Source: Rhodospirillales bacterium
GTDB lineage: Bacteria > Pseudomonadota > Alphaproteobacteria > Micavibrionales > Micavibrionaceae
Direction of reading: 5' to 3'
Length of the DNA: 64,000 nt
Assembly: GCA_023898785.1 (NCBI GenBank)
Contig: CP060239.1
Span: forward strand, 372,001-436,000
The stretch's first letter is position 1; every line of letters begins with the position of its first letter. A program made the translations under genes and the position numbers. Shown in pieces: positions 59,413-64,000 of the stretch. The notes beneath the pieces were generated by a model. That model searched no databases. It was not told where the DNA came from and saw nothing but the letters and a program-made list of their open reading frames with translations.

Positions 59413-61636
59413 TTCAGTTCCAGATCATGATGTGATTGATCAGCCGTTTGGGGAGTTGCTCTCTGATCGGTATTTGTCCTATGCGCTTTCGACGATTATG
59501 AGTCGCAGCCTGCCTGATGTACGCGATGGGATGAAGCCTGTGCACCGGCGTTTGATGTATGCGATGTATCAGCTCAAGCTTGGGCCCACGGGGGCGCCGA
59601 AGAAATCTGCGCGCGTGGTGGGCGATGTGATTGGTAAGTTTCACCCTCATGGTGATACGGCTGTATATGATGCGATGGTGCGTTTGGCGCAGGATTTTGC
59701 GCAGCGTTATCCGCTGGTCGATGGGCAGGGGAATTTTGGGAATATTGACGGGGATAATGCGGCGGCGATGCGCTATACGGAAGCGCGGTTGACGACGGTC
59801 GCTTTGTTGCTTCTGGACGGCATTGAGGAAAATGCGGTAGATTTTCGCCCGACCTATGACGGGTCAGAAAATGAGCCGGTGGTGCTGCCGGGCGGTTTTC
59901 CGAATCTTTTGGCCAATGGTGCGACAGGGATTGCCGTGGGGATGGCGACCTCCATTCCGCCGCATAATGTGGCCGAGCTGTGCGCTGCGATGGAGTGCAT
60001 TTTGGAGCAAAAGGATGTCAGTATTGCGGAGCTGGCGACTATTGTGAGTGGGCCAGATTTTCCAACTGGCGGCACCTTGATCGAAGATCATAGGGATATT
60101 GTCAGCGCCTATGAGACGGGAAAAGGGGCTTTCCGCGTTCGTGCGAAGTGGGAACGGGAAGATTTAGGGCGCGGCAAGTATCAGATCGTGGTGAACGAAA
60201 TTCCCTATATGGTGCAAAAATCCAAGCTGATTGAGCGAATTGCCGAACTGGTGACAACGCGTAAGTTGCCGATGCTTGATGATATTCGTGATGAATCAGC
60301 GGAAGATATCCGCATTGTGCTGGTGCCGAAAAGCCAGAATGTTGATCCGAATTTGTTGATGGAGGCGCTTTATCGCAATTCCGATCTGGAGAATCGTTTT
60401 AGTCTGAATATGAATGTATTGGAAAACGGTTTAGTGCCGCGGGTGATGAACCTGAAAGAGGTTTTGCAGGCCTGGATGAACCACCAGAAAGAGGTGCTGG
60501 TTCGGCGTTCGCAATATCGTCTGGAGAAGGTTTTGCACCGGTTGGAGGTGTTGGAAGGCTATCTGATCGTTTATCTGAATATTGATGAGGTGATCCGGAT
60601 TATTCGCTTTGAGGATGATCCAAAGGCAGAATTGGCCAAGGCGTTTAAACTTTCCGAGGTGCAGGTTGAAGCGATTTTGAACCTGCGTTTGCGCCGACTT
60701 CATAAGCTTGAAGAGATGGAAATAAAGGGTGAGCACGAGAATCTGTCGGCAGAGCGTGATGAGCTTGTGACGCTGATTGGGTCGGATGCGCGTCAGTGGA
60801 CCCGTATTAAAAAGCAGATTAAGGCGCTGGGTAAGCAGTTTGGGCAGGATACTGCGCTGGGCGCGCGGCGCACGGTGATTGGTGCGTCGCCAGCCCCGGT
60901 TGCGGTGGATCTGGATGAGGCAATGATTGAGAAAGAGCCGGTGACAATTATTTGCTCGCGTCAGGGCTGGGTGCGGGCGATGAAGGGCCATGGGCTGAAT
61001 GCACGCGACTTTAAATATAAAGACGGCGACCGGGAGGCGTTTGTGCTGGAGGCGCAAACGACCGACAAGCTGCTTGTTTTTGGCACGAACGGTCGGTTTT
61101 ATACGGTGGGTTGTGACAAGTTGCCGCCAGGGCGCGGCTTTGGAGAGCCTTTGAGGATTATGGTCGATTTGCCTAATGACAGCGATATTGCGGCGATGAT
61201 GCTGCATAGACCGGGGCAGAAGATTCTGGTGGCGGCGACGAGCGGGCATGGCTTTATTGTGAGGAGTGATGACGTGCTGGCCCAGACCAAGAACGGTAAG
61301 CAGGTGTTGAATGTGTCGGGCAATGTAGAAGCGGTGCTGTGCCGCGCGGTCGCCGATGGGCACGACCACATCGCGGTGATCGGTAAGAACCGCAAGATGC
61401 TGGTGTTTGAGCTGGCTGAGGTGCCGGAAATGGGACGCGGAAAAGGCGTGATCCTGCAGAAATATAAAGATGGCGGGATTAGCGATGCCAAGACCTTTAA
61501 ATGGGATGAGGGGCTTGAGTTTAAATATGGCGCGGGGATGACTTTGGTTGAGGATATTAATCCGTGGGTGGGTAAGCGCGCCTCCGCGGGCCGTTTGCCG
61601 CCGAATGGTTTTCCGAAGAGTAATAAGTTTGATTAG
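59393..61636 (+). CDS. parC: DNA topoisomerase IV subunit A
   Basis: 747 residues from ATG 59393, with AGGAAAG just upstream inside recO. Cuts and passes DNA to unlink daughter chromosomes, together with ParE. SYALSTIMSRSLPDVRDGMK, GDVIGKFHPHGDTAVYDAMV (quinolone-resistance region) and NAAAMRYTEARLT with the active-site Tyr are clear. The C-terminal part is a short beta-pinwheel without the GyrA box QRRGGKG, which supports ParC over GyrA. parE is elsewhere. Confidence 0.95.
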   Translation: MSMPQDNSVPDHDVIDQPFGELLSDRYLSYALSTIMSRSLPDVRDGMKPVHRRLMYAMYQLKLGPTGAPKKSARVVGDVIGKFHPHGDTAVYDAMVRLAQDFAQRYPLVDGQGNFGNIDGDNAAAMRYTEARLTTVALLLLDGIEENAVDFRPTYDGSENEPVVLPGGFPNLLANGATGIAVGMATSIPPHNVAELCAAMECILEQKDVSIAELATIVSGPDFPTGGTLIEDHRDIVSAYETGKGAFRVRAKWEREDLGRGKYQIVVNEIPYMVQKSKLIERIAELVTTRKLPMLDDIRDESAEDIRIVLVPKSQNVDPNLLMEALYRNSDLENRFSLNMNVLENGLVPRVMNLKEVLQAWMNHQKEVLVRRSQYRLEKVLHRLEVLEGYLIVYLNIDEVIRIIRFEDDPKAELAKAFKLSEVQVEAILNLRLRRLHKLEEMEIKGEHENLSAERDELVTLIGSDARQWTRIKKQIKALGKQFGQDTALGARRTVIGASPAPVAVDLDEAMIEKEPVTIICSRQGWVRAMKGHGLNARDFKYKDGDREAFVLEAQTTDKLLVFGTNGRFYTVGCDKLPPGRGFGEPLRIMVDLPNDSDIAAMMLHRPGQKILVAATSGHGFIVRSDDVLAQTKNGKQVLNVSGNVEAVLCRAVADGHDHIAVIGKNRKMLVFELAEVPEMGRGKGVILQKYKDGGISDAKTFKWDEGLEFKYGAGMTLVEDINPWVGKRASAGRLPPNGFPKSNKFD

Positions 61637-61839
61637 TTTTTTCTATTGTGAATGGCTAAAATGATACCGCCAAGAATGAGAGAGGATATTGAACAAAGGA
61701 ATGTGATCGCGATTATTTGTTTTGCTTCTAAATTAAAGGTCAAGAACAATAGAGACTGGAGGAAGCCGAGAGCGCTAAACAGGCAGAAGAAGCCGAGTAA
61801 TCTGTCAGTCCATTCAGGAATTTTTTTGGATTTTTTCAT
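61633..61839 (-). CDS. Small two-span membrane protein
   Basis: 68 residues: MKKSKKIPEWTDRLLGFFCL, then hydrophobic segments at about 14-34 and 40-62, and a basic end HNRKN. I recognise no family. It lies 2 bp downstream of motB on the same strand and overlaps the parC stop by 4 bp tail-to-tail. It could ride on the motA-motB transcript. Confidence 0.6.
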   Translation of the reverse strand: MKKSKKIPEWTDRLLGFFCLFSALGFLQSLLFLTFNLEAKQIIAITFLCSISSLILGGIILAIHNRKN

Positions 61840-61841
61840 AA

Positions 61842-62885
61842 TTAAGGAAACTCAATTGCGCCGGGGGTTTTCTTGAAGGTACCCATTTTGGGAAAGACGC
61901 CTGTGGGTTGCTCTATATAGGCGTCGCCGGCTTTTTCTTCTTCGCGTTCTTCTTCCGTCTTTTTGCGGATATCCGGAAGTGCGGCGGCGGCTTTTTTCTC
62001 AAAGTCGGGGTTGGTGAGTTCTTCTTTCAGCAAAATGATGGAGATGCGCCGGTTGCTGGCATTTTTGGGATCATCTTTGATGAGATGTTCGGTATCGGCT
62101 TTGCCAACAACGTTGTTGATACGCTCGGGCGGGAAGCCGCTTTCCAGCATGACGCGGCGGGATGAATTGGCGCGGTCGGCGGAAAGTTCCCAGTTTGTGT
62201 AAGTCGCTTCGGGGCCGTAACCTACGCTGTCGGTATGGCCGCGTACGGAGAGTTCGTTGGGTTGCTTTTTGATGACTTCAGTGACTTTTTCGAGCAGTTT
62301 ACGGGTTTTTTCAAACATCCGCGCGCTGCCGGAGGCGAACATTGGTTTTCCTTCCTTATCAATGACCTGAATGCGCAGGCCTTCGGGGGTCATGTCAATG
62401 AGGAGCTGGTCTTTGAGTTCTTTGAGTTCGGGGTCCGATTCGATGGCTTTTTCGATTTCTGCTTTGGCGCTTTGCATGCGCTCTTCTTCTTGTTTGCGGA
62501 GTTTTTCTTTGGCTTGTTCGAGGTTATCTTTTCTGGCCGAACGATTATTTACTGCTGATCCGGATGGTGTTGATGCTGTAATAGGTTGTACATTACTGAC
62601 CATCGCACCTTTGGGTGCAACGCTTAGGCCTCCAAGGACGCCGCCTGCGCCGCTGGTGTCGCTTGAAACTTTGGGGTGTGTGGGGTCGAAGTAGTTTGAT
62701 ATTGCGTTTTTTTCGTCTTCTGTTGTGACGTTCAAGAGCCACAGGAGCAGAAAGAATGCCATCATGGCCGTTACGAAGTCGGCATAGGCGACCTTCCAGG
62801 CGCCGCCGTGGTGGCCACCGCCCTTTTTGATCTTTTTGATAATTATAGGCTGTTCGACTTTGTCTTCCTCAGCCACGTCGGTCAC
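61842..62885 (-). CDS. motB: Flagellar motor stator protein MotB
   Basis: 347 residues. The N-terminal KKGGGHHGGAWKVAYADFVT then AMMAFFLLLWLL is the MotB plug/anchor with the proton-binding Asp at about 36. A periplasmic linker (about 60-190) precedes an OmpA-like peptidoglycan-binding domain (about 200-290: ELSVRGHTDSVGYGPEATYT, NWELSADRANSSRRVMLESG). The C-terminal tail is acidic/Lys-rich. It forms the 5:2 stator with MotA, encoded 32 bp upstream. Confidence 0.95.
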   Translation of the reverse strand: MTDVAEEDKVEQPIIIKKIKKGGGHHGGAWKVAYADFVTAMMAFFLLLWLLNVTTEDEKNAISNYFDPTHPKVSSDTSGAGGVLGGLSVAPKGAMVSNVQPITASTPSGSAVNNRSARKDNLEQAKEKLRKQEEERMQSAKAEIEKAIESDPELKELKDQLLIDMTPEGLRIQVIDKEGKPMFASGSARMFEKTRKLLEKVTEVIKKQPNELSVRGHTDSVGYGPEATYTNWELSADRANSSRRVMLESGFPPERINNVVGKADTEHLIKDDPKNASNRRISIILLKEELTNPDFEKKAAAALPDIRKKTEEEREEEKAGDAYIEQPTGVFPKMGTFKKTPGAIEFP

Positions 62886-62917
62886 TTCCCTTTTTACGTG
62901 TTATTAAGCCTGTGGTC

Positions 62918-63811
62918 TTAAGCGCCTGGACTTGGTAATTCGTTTAGTTTTTCTTCCAGTTCCTGGAAGGTTGGCTGTATATCATGGGGTAAAAATTTGC
63001 GGGCAAATTCAACGGCGACCTGTGGTGCTGCACCGTTTAAGAAGGCGATAACCGCGACTTTTATGCATTTAAAATACATGACTTGCGTTTCAGCTTTGGA
63101 GGTCATGGCTCCGGCAATGGGTGCGACCATGCCGTAGGATAGCCAAACCCCAAGGAATGTTCCCACTAACGCGCCGCCGATCATTTTTCCTAAAACTTCT
63201 GGTGGTTCGGAGATTGAGGCCATGGTTTTAATTACACCCAAAACGGCAGCAACAATGCCGAGCGCAGGGATGCCATCGGCCATGGTTTGCACAGCGTGGC
63301 CGGGATGGCCCTCGTGGTGCTCAATGGTTTCAATTTCTTCATCCATGAGGGCTTCAAGTTCGTGTGGGCTATCATTGCCCAGGGAGATGATGCGCAGATA
63401 ATCGCATAGAAAAATCAGGGCGTGATGGTTGTGTTGAAAGCTTGGGAACTGGGCGAATACATCGCTTTCTTCGGGTTGTTCGATATGTTGTTCGAGAGCG
63501 AGCCAGCCTTTTGTTCGGGCGAGTTTGAACACGGTGAAGAGCATGCTCATCAGTTCGACATAGTCATCTTTGGAATAAGCTGAGGGTTTTGCAAGGGCTG
63601 AGAAATATTTCATCGTGCCTTTGATGGTTTCGGTCGAATTCGCAATGAGAAATGCGGCAACGGCGCAGCCGAAAATGATGACAAATTCGCCGGGCATAGC
63701 TCCGAGAATTAGCATTACAAGCTTCATGAATTTCGGCATATCGAAATGCATGGCGATCAAAAGACCGCCAAACGTGCAGACGAATACAAGCGCGATGCCG
63801 ACAAACTTCAT
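62918..63811 (-). CDS. motA: Flagellar motor stator protein MotA
   Basis: 297 residues from ATG 63809-63811 (MKFVGIALVFVCTFGGLLIA); a TTG at 63818-63820 is a possible alternative, with AAGGA nearby. Four spans, a large cytoplasmic loop (about 70-165) and the functional MotA stretches MADGIPALGIVAAVLGVIKT, VLGKMIGGALVGTFLGVWLS and YGMVAPIAGAM. It couples proton flow to flagellar rotation. The flagellar structural genes lie outside the window. Confidence 0.95.
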   Translation of the reverse strand: MKFVGIALVFVCTFGGLLIAMHFDMPKFMKLVMLILGAMPGEFVIIFGCAVAAFLIANSTETIKGTMKYFSALAKPSAYSKDDYVELMSMLFTVFKLARTKGWLALEQHIEQPEESDVFAQFPSFQHNHHALIFLCDYLRIISLGNDSPHELEALMDEEIETIEHHEGHPGHAVQTMADGIPALGIVAAVLGVIKTMASISEPPEVLGKMIGGALVGTFLGVWLSYGMVAPIAGAMTSKAETQVMYFKCIKVAVIAFLNGAAPQVAVEFARKFLPHDIQPTFQELEEKLNELPSPGA

Positions 63812-63820
63812 GACAAGCAA

Positions 63821-64000
63821 AAATCCTTACAATTGCATGGATACGCAGCGGTGGAGGTTCTTTAAAGGATACATTATTTCCTGTTAAAGACTCTTTAATG
63901 GGGCAACAAAACTGCAGAAGAGGTGTGTTGCCCGAAGATATATTTTGGCGCAAAAAGTTAAATCTGTTTGCACTTTAGTCTGGTTATTGTGCGTACTTTT
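63821..64000. other. Upstream region of motA, to window edge
   Basis: 180 bases with no gene that I can support. The motA promoter should lie here; I cannot identify a flagellar sigma-28-type consensus with confidence. Confidence 0.35.

Noticed and set aside
60431..61369. 312-codon minus-strand frame
   Set aside because: Antisense to parC; low-complexity basic composition, no start signal.
1..64000. tRNA, rRNA, CRISPR, prophage
   Set aside because: I looked for cloverleaf-like T-loops (GGTTCGAATCC), rRNA cores, regularly spaced repeats and phage structural genes and saw none; short ncRNAs cannot be excluded by eye.

Overview
The window looks like chromosomal DNA of a moderate-GC alphaproteobacterium that is motile and aerobic and makes polyhydroxybutyrate. 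The lineage call rests on several things: a Ros/MucR zinc-finger regulator, the lgt-midA-pgeF run, a PhaR/PhaA/PhaB/phasin set, CtaA haem A synthase, UbiK, DUF465 and PH-domain proteins, and a MotA/MotB pair. I cannot name the genus. Most of the window is single-copy housekeeping DNA with short intergenic gaps. The given strand is G/T-rich almost throughout, whichever strand is coding.

Layout. 1-8.1 kb: polysaccharide deacetylase (cut by the window edge), rutE-like reductase, tsaB, mucR, proC, ybjN-like, ubiK, lgt, midA, pgeF and prs. 8.1-14.4 kb: a rearranged accessory patch. It holds an rmlD pseudogene, an IS3-family element, a 5'-truncated ychF, an IS481-family element with a clear 7-bp target duplication, then ferredoxin, a membrane protein and ctaA, ending at an IS5-family remnant. 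14.4-19.4 kb: one 1665-residue protein of unknown function carrying four DUF2786-like repeats. 19.6-31 kb: ilvE, an OmpR/EnvZ-type two-component pair, phasin, a large PAS histidine kinase, recX, an ABC-2 permease, hslO, trkH and an OmpA-family envelope protein. 31-38 kb: a DJ-1-like protein, prfB with its programmed frameshift, and two large exported proteins (one with a TcpQ-like C-terminus, one mostly coiled coil). 38-48.9 kb: phaR, phaA, phaB, a cNMP-binding protein, AsmA, an RHH protein, fumC, purK, purE and DUF465. 49-64 kb: pfk, two PH-domain membrane proteins flanking a long inverted repeat, ilvD, an L,D-transpeptidase with a neighbouring MepK-like protein, folK-folP, a histidine phosphatase, nadX, recO-parC, and motB and motA.

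How the genes work together. PhaA, PhaB, PhaR and the phasin make and coat PHB granules; the synthase PhaC is not in the window. Lgt, the OmpA-family protein, AsmA, the L,D-transpeptidase, the MepK-like peptidase and PgeF all act on envelope or peptidoglycan. PurE and PurK are consecutive purine steps, FolK and FolP consecutive folate steps, and IlvD and IlvE belong to branched-chain amino acid synthesis. MotA/MotB imply a flagellum encoded elsewhere.

Most worth a second look: the giant DUF2786-repeat protein beside an IS remnant; the exported TcpQ-like/coiled-coil pair; the IS3 junction joining two genes that have both lost their 5' ends; the 163-bp nested inverted repeat between the PH-domain genes; and a hairpin that sequesters the folK Shine-Dalgarno and ends in a U-run at a UUG start. 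I saw no tRNA, rRNA, CRISPR array or prophage.
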